A stretch of DNA of 64,000 nucleotides. It comes from Anadara kagoshimensis (lineage: Eukaryota; Mollusca; Bivalvia; Arcoida; Arcidae). Where the stretch lies: assembly GCA_021292105.1 (NCBI GenBank), contig CM037868.1:2347721-2411720 (forward strand). Reading direction: 5' to 3'. This document shows, in pieces, positions 56,201-60,740 of the stretch (position 1 is the stretch's first letter; every line of letters starts with the position of its first letter). The position numbers and the translations under genes were made by a program. The notes beneath the pieces were generated by a model. The model saw nothing but the letters and a program-made list of their open reading frames with translations. It was not told where the DNA came from and did not search any database.

Positions 56201-59200
56201 TTGCAAGATTTTCCCGGGGTATCAGGGAGGGTGGGGGGGCGGGGCAGTGTGCTAACTTTTAAACGGTTAAGATCCCTACCCATAAACTATATATTTTCTG
56301 GTTCTACATGAAAAGTTGAATAGAGTGATACTAAAAAAAACCCCATGGGGTCATTCCTGATGGAGGGTGGGGATGGGCGGGGCTTGGTACTAACTTTTAA
56401 ATGGTTGATATCCCCATCCTGAAATTATATATTTTCCGGTTCGGCTTTTAAATTTAAAAGAATGATACTGCAGAAATACAAATGACGTTATTCCAGAGGA
56501 TGGGTGGGGACAAGCGGGGCTGGGTACTAACTTTTGATCAGTTGAGATCCTCACCCCTAACATATATATTTTCTTATTCTTTATGAAAAGTTGAATAGAT
56601 TGATACTAAAGTAAACCCATATGGTCATTCAATAGGAGGGTGGGGACAGGTAGGTCTAGGTACTAACTTTGAGATCCCCACCCTCAAACTATAGTTTTCT
56701 TCATGGGATGGCTGCCATAATTTTGTTTAAGAATTAAAACCATGAATTTTCATTGTAAAGGATACTTAAGTAATCACTGATCCATGTCCAAAAGCTCTTA
56801 AGCTAAATCTTTTATTATAAGCAACACTAATGGTCATTTATCCCTGGGGCATGATTCATTACTCAATTCGATAGAGTAGCTGTATTTAGTTATCAATATG
56901 ACATTACATTGGTAAATGCTTGGATTAATTTAAAATCAACACATCATTAGCTCATCAAAACAACAGGTTGTGATATTGGGTATAGGTGATGTCAGTCAAC
57001 TTTGTCTATTGTTTGAATTTCAACCAATTGGATTTATGTACTACTTCTACTTTCATTTGACACCAAGACAATAATTTTTTAGAATAAAATTTCAGAGAGA
57101 GAGAAAGACCATACATAGACATGCTTGCTCCAAGTATATATTCTAAATGACCAAAAAGGTTACATCTCTTGAATCTTTATTTCATTTAAACCTTGAAGTA
57201 AAAAAATACCTGTTAATTTCTAATAATATGAGTTCTGAATACAAGGTTTGACTTTTATTTGTTTGGGCGCCTTATTTGTAATGATGCATCCATCATTACA
57301 TTAATACTCGTTACATAATTACAATTACTTAAATACTACATGAAAAGTTGCGTATATACTAATTAAAACATTACTAAGTATAAGACAGGGAGTTAAAGAT
57401 TATGAAGAAAATTTATCTGTAAATTGCAGCCAGTATTTCCTAAAAAGTTCATGTTTTTGACTTTTTAACATTATGTCTTTTTCTAAAAGCAAATTGTATC
57501 TTATATAAGCTTTAAGACTACAAAAATTGAGTGTCTTGTTATTCAATTTTGCCTGATAAATGTAAAATCTAGTTATTAATATTATGAAATTTAAAGGTTT
57601 GTATTTTTGAATAATCTTTGGAATTTCAAATAAAGCAACTTTAGGGTCCATTTCAAAAGGTTCACTTATATTGATATTGACGAAATCTTCAAGACAATTC
57701 CATAGATCCACTACTAATCCACACTCACAAATCTTTCATATTATTTATTATTATTTATTTAGAATTTAAGACTCTACTAAATCCAACTGGATTCAACAAC
57801 AGACTCTATCAGCACAATCAGTATGTTGGTTCATTTTATCACCAGTAAACTATTCATAACTGTGTTATCTATCTCTTCTCTACAACAGCATCCTAATAAT
57901 ATTTGTTGCTTTTATTTCTACTCCTTGTAGTTCATTTTTATCTCTATTTTCAGGGATCCAGAAATGGAAGAAAGCAGAAATAGCCTTTTGATGGATACTG
58001 TAAATGTACTTATTTTCGTGCAAATGCTGTGTTGTTACTAATTCACGCAATCTTAAATTAGTGCGCTCAGCTCACAGGAAGTGCCGAAATCAATTTCTAA
58101 ATCGGAAAACGGACAATGAATTCAGTCCAGTATAAATTAATTTCCAAAATGGAAAACGGGCAATACTTACGGTATTGATTTATGATACTGTCTTAATCTT
58201 GTAGTAAGCACAGAACAGTGCTCACATTTAATAAAGGTCTTAATACTATATTGAATACATATCAGAGTTTTATTCAATTGGTCTCCAAAATGTTAAGCAA
58301 GTGGTTGCTAAAATCAGCAGAGAGGAATATTAAACGGACAAATCAGTTTTCGGTCCGACAAAAGTAAACTACCGCTAGTCTGTCTGTCGGTCTTTTAAAC
58401 TCTACCTGACTTCACTAAGTGAATTGTCCTTACCATGTGTTTACCTGCCAACAACAGTAAGCTCTAATAATCAGGTGATTGTTTATTAATCAGTAAATAC
58501 CTGTAGACTTCAGTAGTCGCGTGCCGCGTGTCTTACTGTCTATTTCTTTTGTTTCACAGTCCGAATCATAATAACTTTCTTTAAACGTGTGTTTGTTTAA
58601 TAATAAGTGCATGGTTGTAACTGTGTTGATTACGGAAGCCATAACGAGTGTCGGTCAAGGCTGACGGTTTGTTATCAACGAGGTTCCACGCGTGGTTTTG
58701 AAAAATGCCTACTACACGCTTCGTAACTGTTTCTTTATTAATAAATACAGAAACGCGATAACATTTTATTTTAATAAAAGTTTAGACATTAATATCTTTC
58801 ATTCACATAAATATATTGGAACCTCGTCAAGCCGTTCCCGTTATATCATATTTCGTGATACCTGAGTTCCTATTTAGAACCTCTCGCCAAAATATGAATT
58901 ACAATTCGTGTATCTTCGGAATACAAAAGTTCACGATTGTTAGTAAACAATATGGCAAACGTGCAGTATCAAGCATCGTGGACAGTAACGCATATTGATA
59001 ATAACAGCATATCGCGGAAGCACATGGATTAAAATTGGCAATCGCGGGAGCTCAAAAAAATTATTTCGTTAGTTTGACAATAAACCACAACATGCATGCA
59101 TAGACAGCCCTGTGCCGATGACCTTTTTTTTTTGCTTGTACAAAAAATGTCCGACGGGCCGGACCGAAGTTTCCGAGGCCCTGAGGTAAGCCTATATTTA

Positions 59201-60527
59201 TAAACACATTTATTCGCGGTAATCATAAATTAGTGCAATTTGTCTAGCGCCAAAACCGCTAAAATAAGACTACCGCTAAATAAAGAACATTTACAGTAAT
59301 TTCTTTGTGCCAGTAGGGAGAAATAACCACTGGGTTTTTAAAATTCATTTTAGCATTTTATGCCTTAAAAGGGTTGTTTTTGGCGTCCTGTATTATACAT
59401 TGTGTAAATATCAATTTTGTGTTTGAATAATATAATTTCATTATTTAATGAACAAAAAGATATCCTGTCTATCAAACTCATGAATCTGCAAGTGTCCTTT
59501 CCTGGTTTGTGTTGACAGATATGTCTGAAATTATAGTAGATTTACCTGAATTCGGGAAGTCAGGATTATTTTATCATCAAACTAAAACCAATACCCATAT
59601 CACCACCAGTAGCCATACAGTGGTCTTTATAAACAAGTTAACCAGTTTATCCTCAACAGGTGCTGTAATACAGGTGGTCTTAATTGACAGGCTAACCTGG
59701 TGAAACCAAAACAAAGATAATCTAAGTATGACAAACCTGTTAAGTTCTTTCTGTGTGCGGTAAGCCATGGCCAATTCATTGTCTTCGTTAACGATGTCAT
59801 CAATACCGCCGTACGATTCTTTAGCGATAGCATGTGTGGTGATACTCGATTCCGCTAACATCGCTCGTAGCTGTAGACATTCTTCTCTCCGCCTCTCCAG
59901 CTCATCTGTCATAGCCTCAAACTGATCTATTAAAGGGAGATAATTGTAAAAAGTTACGAGACCATGATTTTGTCAGTTAGAAGATATGAGCTGGCACTAT
60001 AATAGTACATCTAGTCCATCAAAAAAGGTTTAAAAGAAATTGAATACTGATTTCTAACGCTCAAAGCTGATGATAATAATGCTCATGATTAAATTCATTT
60101 ATAAATTTAAATTGCGAAACCATACGTAATGTTCATGATTATAAATTGTGAAAGCTGACATAATTTTTTAAAATGAAAATGTGAGAAAAAGTTAAAATAA
60201 AAACATATTTTTCTTATTTTCATAGGATGCCATAGCCAAGTAGTATATTCAATGGTTTTGAAATTGTTTATAGGTTTAAAATCACTCAGGATTTTCATCT
60301 CCTGTCCATACAGAATTTTCCATTTGTCCTAAATTTGTTCACAATCACCATTTAAAAAAATATTTACGAAAAGAATCTCTCCTTTTATAACCCCTTAATA
60401 CATCCCCCCAAAAGAGTTATCTCCCCTTTCTTATCCAGTCCCATTCCAGGGGAAATAACTCTTAATTCAGTCTACTTCATCTTACCCTGCAGTGCTTTAA
60501 TGTTTCTGTGTTCACTCTCAGACTCAG
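18094..60527 (-). CDS. MYO5: Class V myosin, C-terminal 589 residues (13 exons, 5' part outside window)
   Basis: Actin-based cargo motor of the class V myosin family; the window encodes the distal stalk and the globular tail that binds vesicle adaptors and Rab proteins. Joined minus-strand exons (60486-60527, 59737-59926, 34922-35042, 30366-30443, 29295-29388, 26213-26362, 25761-25912, 24072-24161, 23325-23475, 20776-20912, 19486-19643, 18770-18941, 18094-18330) give one uninterrupted frame. Visible residues 1 to about 175 are heptad-like coiled coil and about 200-589 are the dilute/globular tail, recognised from [67 protein letters not shown] and FPFNPSS. The tail is about as long as in vertebrate myosin V and the C-terminal GFATRV resembles the vertebrate end. 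I see no obvious dynein light-chain (TQT/TMTD-like) motif in the stalk part. Intron sizes range from 300 nt to 24.7 kb. The motor and IQ exons are not in the window. Confidence 0.96.
18331..18769. other. MYO5 intron with nothing notable
   Basis: A 439-nt AT-rich intron. I see no repeat, RNA gene or conserved frame in it. Confidence 0.8.
18770..18941 (-). CDS. MYO5: MYO5 exon, globular tail (residues 454-511)
   Basis: A 172-nt exon, acceptor GTTTCAG and donor CACAG|GTAAAT. It encodes [20 protein letters not shown] through [20 protein letters not shown] and [13 protein letters not shown], matching the SQLEEWLRDKNL and IQAAQLLQxKK blocks of the family. Confidence 0.97.
18942..19485. other. MYO5 intron with nothing notable
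   Basis: A 544-nt intron. No repeat or frame I can recognise. A purine-rich stretch occupies 19320-19450. Confidence 0.8.
19486..19643 (-). CDS. MYO5: MYO5 exon, globular tail (residues 402-454)
   Basis: A 158-nt exon, acceptor TTTCAG and donor ATAAG|GTTTG. It encodes [20 protein letters not shown] through [19 protein letters not shown], with the invariant [19 protein letters not shown] block. Its first ~37 nt and acceptor have a degenerate duplicate 125 bp upstream in the gene (19732-19786). Confidence 0.97.
19668..19990 (-). repeat. SINE family A tail fragments
   Basis: Two partial copies of the family A 3' end: 19668-19728 ('attaaatggggttataca') and 19885-19990 ('gaatggggttttatattc', 'caccagctatacatgaagtg'). 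They flank the duplicated exon fragment at 19732-19786. Confidence 0.65.
19732..19786 (-). pseudogene. Duplicated 5' fragment of the MYO5 exon 19486-19643 with its acceptor
   Basis: 19732-19786 matches 19607-19661 at almost every base: the TTTCAG acceptor, the first ~37 exon bases (ATGAACAAGTACAGT) and intron sequence. One inserted base inside the copied codons shifts the frame. It lies 125 bp upstream in the direction of transcription, so it is a decoy acceptor if used. Confidence 0.85.
20045..20325. repeat. Dispersed 'gggccataact' repeat, copy 1
   Basis: Shares with 30063-30352 the blocks 'aagcaaattcagtgaatta', 'gggccataact.c', 'ccaagtttcgtgaaata', 'gacagaaggaagg' and a 'taatatcccc'-type end. 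Non-coding. I know this kind of repeat from mollusc genomes. Confidence 0.7.
20776..20912 (-). CDS. MYO5: MYO5 exon, globular tail (residues 356-401)
   Basis: A 137-nt exon, acceptor TTTCAG and donor AAATGT|GTAAG. It encodes [40 protein letters not shown] and DSLMKC. The LEHExIxGxSxxKPxGxRxR block and the following Ser/Thr-rich basic loop are typical of the tail; the loop is a plausible phosphorylation site by analogy. Confidence 0.96.
20913..23324. other. MYO5 intron: low complexity, SINE piece, one unexplained frame
   Basis: A 2.4-kb intron. It holds a SINE family B piece (21070-21190), AAAT/ATTT tetranucleotide tracts (21424-21740), an unassigned 90-codon plus-strand frame (22062-22334), and a further family B-like piece (23110-23240). 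The rest is AT-rich. Confidence 0.7.
21424..21740. repeat. (AAAT)n and (ATTT)n tracts in inverted arrangement
   Basis: aaat repeats at 21424-21443 and 21511-21535 are followed by attt repeats at 21600-21655 and 21716-21735, so the region could fold back on itself. Confidence 0.85.
23325..23475 (-). CDS. MYO5: MYO5 exon, globular tail (residues 306-356)
   Basis: A 151-nt exon, acceptor TTTTTTGTAG and donor ATAG|GTAAG. It encodes [20 protein letters not shown] then [20 protein letters not shown] and [10 protein letters not shown]. It matches the family block NEHCLxNFDLxEYRQVxSDL, with QPMI closing the exon, and leaves in phase 1. Confidence 0.97.
23600..23935 (-). repeat. SINE family A, diverged copy
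   Basis: 'gaatggggttttaggtccca', 'ctataggtgaagtgacagaa', 'gaaggacccctaaaggtcaa' and 'acccgacctcccacatataa' follow the same order as the reverse copies at 8220-8560 and 48088-48415. Confidence 0.65.
24072..24161 (-). CDS. MYO5: MYO5 exon, globular tail (residues 276-305)
   Basis: A 90-nt exon (30 codons, phase 0 at both ends) encoding [20 protein letters not shown] then [10 protein letters not shown], the equivalent of the vertebrate [20 protein letters not shown] block. The acceptor is TTTTTTAG and the donor AAG|GTAAAA. Its reading frame is short in genomic DNA and is found by homology and phase rather than by length. Confidence 0.96.
24651..24835. mobile_element. MITE (~185 bp), AGTCAAACCTGTCT-type ends
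   Basis: Ends 'tacagtccaacctaccttaa' and 'tagacaggtttgactgta' with TA flanks. The internal 'aggtcacctctatataaggg' and 'gtggcctttatag' are shared with the copy at 29511-29693. Confidence 0.75.
25046..25197. mobile_element. Inverted-repeat element (~152 bp)
   Basis: 25046-25076 (aaaatgttgtcgctataggg...) and 25167-25197 (...ccctgtagtggtaacatttt) are ~31-bp inverted repeats with three mismatches around a ~90-bp centre. Confidence 0.75.
25281..25419. mobile_element. Inverted-repeat element with 37-bp perfect arms
   Basis: 25281-25317 and 25383-25419 are exact reverse complements (outer end tttattgcctttgtttgagg). The GC-richer centre contains 'gaggacgaagcccgaggg'. Exact arms suggest a recent insertion or gene conversion. 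Confidence 0.8.
25761..25912 (-). CDS. MYO5: MYO5 exon, globular tail (residues 225-275)
   Basis: A 152-nt exon, acceptor TTTTACAG and donor GTCAAG|GTAAG. It encodes [20 protein letters not shown] through [20 protein letters not shown] and INGIKKCVK, nearly identical to the vertebrate tail block. The 300-nt intron before it is the shortest of the gene. Confidence 0.98.
26213..26362 (-). CDS. MYO5: MYO5 exon, stalk-tail junction and start of globular tail (residues 175-225)
   Basis: A 150-nt exon, acceptor TTTTTTTAG and donor ATGG|GTAAT. It encodes [20 protein letters not shown], a linker, then [20 protein letters not shown] and KNLIM. The MLEYKKEDE motif marks the beginning of the globular tail in animal myosin V. 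Confidence 0.97.
27144..27553. mobile_element. pogo-like MITE with a tandemly amplified right end
   Basis: 27144-27333 is a complete ~190-bp copy (TACAGTAAAACCTCG ... GAGGTTTTACTGT). It is followed by four more exact-length 55-bp copies of its right end (27334-27553), each finishing CGAGGTTTTACTGT. Units alternate between 'gaggtggcaaag' and 'gaggtgacaaag', i.e. a 110-bp dimer. Confidence 0.9.
28067..28257. mobile_element. pogo-like MITE, intact (~191 bp)
   Basis: Starts TACAGTAAAACCTCGATA and ends ATCGAGGTTTTACTGTA with TA at both ends. It is in the opposite orientation to the 27144 copy and is the cleanest copy for defining the family. Confidence 0.85.
29295..29388 (-). CDS. MYO5: MYO5 exon, last coiled-coil segment (residues 144-174)
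   Basis: A 94-nt exon, acceptor TTTTTACAG and donor GAGAAG|GTAGG. It encodes [20 protein letters not shown] then [11 protein letters not shown], matching the family's KLKKQLKVFAKK motif that precedes the globular tail. It leaves one base of an Ala codon completed by the next exon. Confidence 0.95.
29511..29693. mobile_element. MITE (~183 bp), second copy of the 24651 family
   Basis: Begins 'agtcaaacctgtcttaaagg' and ends 'tagacaggcttgactgta', with the same internal blocks as 24651-24835. Confidence 0.75.
29775..29980 (-). repeat. SINE family B copy
   Basis: 'gtgttttacaccccagtcaa', 'gaggaaactggagtacccag', 'caaactgacaaactttgtca' and 'ggagcaggattctaacct' recur in related order at 21070-21190 and 50365-50535, and inverted at 45060-45235. 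Confidence 0.65.
30063..30352. repeat. Dispersed 'gggccataact' repeat, copy 2
   Basis: Second copy of the 20045-20325 repeat, same orientation, about 10 kb away inside the same gene. It ends just before the donor of exon 30366-30443. Confidence 0.7.
30366..30443 (-). CDS. MYO5: MYO5 exon, distal coiled coil (residues 118-143)
   Basis: A 78-nt symmetric exon (26 codons) between TTTACAG and CTG|GTATG. It encodes [20 protein letters not shown] then LTSENL, close to the vertebrate QLPPEARIEASLQHEITRL segment. Being phase 0 at both ends it could be skipped without breaking the frame. Confidence 0.95.
31455..31670. repeat. ~52-bp degenerate tandem repeat
   Basis: 'catttgacctttgaccttc' and 'gaacaaacaatgg'-like blocks recur about four times at roughly 52-bp spacing. 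Confidence 0.7.
34290..34690. repeat. ~169-bp tandem repeat with GACA-rich core
   Basis: 'cttaacatgatggacgaata' begins at 34459 and 34628 (169 bp apart), and a diverged unit precedes them. Each unit contains (acagatag)n or (acagacag)n tracts and 'gaaagacataac'. Confidence 0.8.
34922..35042 (-). CDS. MYO5: MYO5 exon, distal coiled coil (residues 77-117)
   Basis: A 121-nt exon, acceptor TTTTAG and donor GGAGAG|GTAGTG. It encodes [20 protein letters not shown] through KQQKVIGE, matching the LLESQLQ segment of vertebrate myosin V. It starts with one base completing an Arg codon after 59737-59926, or a Gly codon after the 39160-40307 exon. It is therefore phase-compatible with both upstream exons. 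Confidence 0.94.
36516..36660 (+). repeat. tRNA-derived SINE
   Basis: Reads GTCTGGGTAGCTCAGTGG, AGAGAACTTGCCTATAGTG and CAGGTTTGATCCCCAGTC (A and B boxes), then 'ctttcctgttaca'. Same family as 785-985. A second tRNA-like relic follows at 36717-36770. Confidence 0.75.
36880..36985 (-). repeat. tRNA-like SINE head, reverse strand
   Basis: The minus strand reads GGTAGCTCAGTTGGTAGATC, then GGTCTTTGGTTCAAACTCTG. The remaining SINE body is not recognisable. Confidence 0.6.
37440..38262. repeat. CT-rich block: (CT)n interrupted by 'catgtgyaat', ending in (CA)n
   Basis: About 800 bp of ctctct runs regularly interrupted by 'catgtgcaat' or 'catgtgtgtaat', with (ca)n at 38216-38242. On the transcribed strand it is purine-rich (GAGA). 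The repetitive open frames it creates are not genes. Confidence 0.9.
38795..38945. repeat. Single dispersed copy of the 118-bp repeat family
   Basis: 'aaggtgcttacccttcc', 'cacccagtctcatttccctg' and 'gttcatgtgtttcacc' match the array at 7671-8160, 31 kb away. Confidence 0.7.
39160..40307 (-). CDS. Candidate alternative first exon of MYO5: acidic region plus Cys-rich module
   Basis: An open frame of 382 codons with ATG at 40307 (weak -3 T) and an in-frame TAG at 40341-40343. It ends at the strong donor GAAGG|GTAAG, in phase 2. MYO5 exon 34922-35042 begins with the one base needed, so splicing would give CEICEG then LLENQLQ in frame and predict an 895-residue protein without motor or IQ motifs. 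Residues 1-340 are rich in Asp, Glu, Asn and Ser with no predicted fold. ESGFYDH (264-270) and ESGFVDH (293-299) form a short internal repeat. Cysteines at 345, 347, 350, 365, 368, 378 and 381 (His 353 nearby) suggest zinc binding. I do not recognise a family. Alternatives are a cassette exon using an acceptor at 40279-40280, or a nested gene with other downstream exons. A stable 1.15 kb frame in AT-rich intron DNA argues for real coding sequence; transcription is not shown. Confidence 0.68.
40365..40790. repeat. Three ~140-bp modules upstream of the alternative exon
   Basis: 'ttatattttgtcataagaac' at 40365 recurs at 40511 (146 bp). Both modules share 'gattacataatgatcaccct' and 'tttctttcaggtaactgtgc'. 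A third, diverged module (about 40655-40790) keeps 'tttttcttacaggctactgt' and 'aatattccttata'. They lie where a promoter for the 39160-40307 exon would be expected. Confidence 0.75.
43120..43352. mobile_element. MITE, diverged copy of the 11460 family
   Basis: Left 'acattgacctgtcagcttga', right 'gaaaggtcaaaacagacagg', with the same internal 'aaatattcct.atgaaagg' block as 11460-11722. Confidence 0.7.
43983..44287 (+). repeat. SINE family A, best full-length copy (~305 bp)
   Basis: tRNA-like head GCAATAGCTCAGTTGGTAAA and a decayed B box 'gtggtttgaccc'. A body follows with 'accgttctttcagatgggaa' and 'cttcgcctaaagctggcaat', and the tail 'gacattaaataccattactca'. It defines the order seen in the other copies at 4450, 8220, 23600 and 48088. 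Confidence 0.75.
45060..45235 (+). repeat. SINE family B copy, opposite orientation
   Basis: 'agcatcccactcgggacac', 'ttctctgggtactccagtta' and 'gactggggtgtaaaac' are the reverse complement order of the copy at 29775-29980. Confidence 0.6.
46570..46795. mobile_element. Eroded pogo-like MITE
   Basis: 'ttgaagtcccaaaatccatt' and 'ataaacccttttgtaacacc' follow the intact copy at 28067-28257, but both termini are mutated. Confidence 0.65.
48088..48415 (-). repeat. SINE family A, near full length
   Basis: 'gaatggggtttacatcttag', 'gagatgtcaccagatataga' and 'tttgcagtgtgctcaggg' lead into 'aactgcgctaccatagtgg', which is the eroded tRNA-like head on the reverse strand. Confidence 0.7.
50365..50535. repeat. 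SINE family B fragment
   Basis: Shares 'ggtggaggaaataaaagtgc', 'caaatgaactgacaagcttt' and 'tagaatgggattcaaaccta' with the 29775-29980 copy. Confidence 0.55.
50794..52565. repeat. 102-bp satellite, about 17 units, with higher-order structure
   Basis: Near-identical 102-bp units start 'aaaaagtttacgtccgggtc' at 50794, 50896 and onwards. Two diverged units (51464-51660, 'ccacactacaacatcattag') recur almost unchanged at 52161-52360, about 697 bp later, each after a run of homogeneous units. The last units (52360-52565) are of the diverged type. No frame runs through the array. Confidence 0.95.
52900..53305. mobile_element. MITE (~400 bp) with CAGGGTTCGTACAG termini
   Basis: 'aatcagggttcgtacag' at the left and 'ctgtacgaaccctgat' at the right are inverted. 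Subterminal 'tttaaggacttcttagggtc' and 'gatttaaggacttttcc' also pair. No coding capacity. Confidence 0.8.
53591..55868. mobile_element. Inner 2.3-kb nested element with hairpin left end
   Basis: ATGATTCCCCACC at 53591 pairs with GGTGGGGAATCAT at 53610-53622 (13-bp stem, 6-nt loop), and the same GGTGGGGAATCAT closes the element at 55856-55868. After each hairpin comes 'attgttttcg'-like sequence and a TTATTA tract, as in the outer element. Non-coding, with small frames only. Confidence 0.65.
56080..56700. repeat. ~138-bp tandem array with G-rich cores
   Basis: 'ggtactaacttttaaa' and 'gagatcc.cacc' recur near 56251, 56390, 56528 and 56663. Each unit has a G-rich core such as gggagggtgggggggcgggg (around 56223), which could fold as a G-quadruplex. 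Confidence 0.8.
59737..59926 (-). CDS. MYO5: MYO5 exon, stalk coiled coil (residues 15-77)
   Basis: A 190-nt exon, acceptor AATAG at 59927-59928 and donor AACAG|GTTTG. It encodes [20 protein letters not shown] through [11 protein letters not shown] and corresponds to the vertebrate stalk from the LRSQL segment to KETNR. It leaves in phase 2, and its partner exon lies 24.7 kb downstream. The Ser/Thr/Ala-rich middle ([15 protein letters not shown]) interrupts the coiled coil, as the alternatively spliced region does in vertebrate paralogues. Confidence 0.93.
59927..60485. other. MYO5 intron with nothing notable
   Basis: A 559-nt intron. AT-rich, no repeat recognised. Confidence 0.8.
60486..60527 (-). 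CDS. MYO5: MYO5 exon, stalk coiled coil (visible residues 1-14)
   Basis: A 42-nt exon reading [13 protein letters not shown], with an acceptor ATTTAG and donor CAGG|GTAAG. It enters with two bases of a split codon and leaves in phase 1, so the next exon completes an Asp and continues [13 protein letters not shown]. The content aligns with the stalk just before the ELDxRKEE segment of vertebrate myosin V. The acceptor has a weak pyrimidine tract and the frame stays open upstream for some codons, so the exon's 5' boundary is the least certain of the set. Confidence 0.75.
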
Positions 60528-60740
60528 CTAAATATCCCACACAAATGTCAAAGAAATATGCAAATGATATGCAGATTAGAAAGCAGCAGAACAATCACCA
60601 CAGAAACATAAAAGAATCACATCAATCACCATAGCAACATGCAAATTAGAAAAAAAAGAGAAAAGCAAAGAGCTGTTAAAAGTTACTAAACTGATTATAT
60701 GATTACAAACAACACAACAAACTACATACACTGTAAAGAA

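Larger units (their letters stand above)
53538..57274. mobile_element. Outer 3.7-kb element with 17-bp perfect terminal inverted repeats
   Basis: TAAGGCGCCCAAACAAA at 53538 and its exact reverse complement at 57258-57274. Just inside the left end CGCCCAA/TTGGGCG can form a hairpin. No transposase-like frame is present. The interior carries a nested element, TTATTA-rich tracts and a G-rich tandem array. Class unknown. Confidence 0.7.
40308..59736. other. 5' part of the large MYO5 intron, repeat-filled
   Basis: 19.4 kb without homology-supported coding sequence. It contains MITEs, SINEs, the 102-bp satellite and the nested inverted-end pair described separately. 41000-43100, 44290-45050, 45240-46560, 46800-48080, 48420-50360 and 57280-59600 show only AT-rich sequence plus small SINE-tail fragments (49095-49145 and 49255-49320, with 'gatataagtgaaagaatctt'). 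Confidence 0.7.

Noticed and set aside
53538-57274. Helitron interpretation of the hairpin-ended element
   Set aside because: It has true terminal inverted repeats and lacks the 5' TC and 3' CTRR ends and any Rep/helicase frame.
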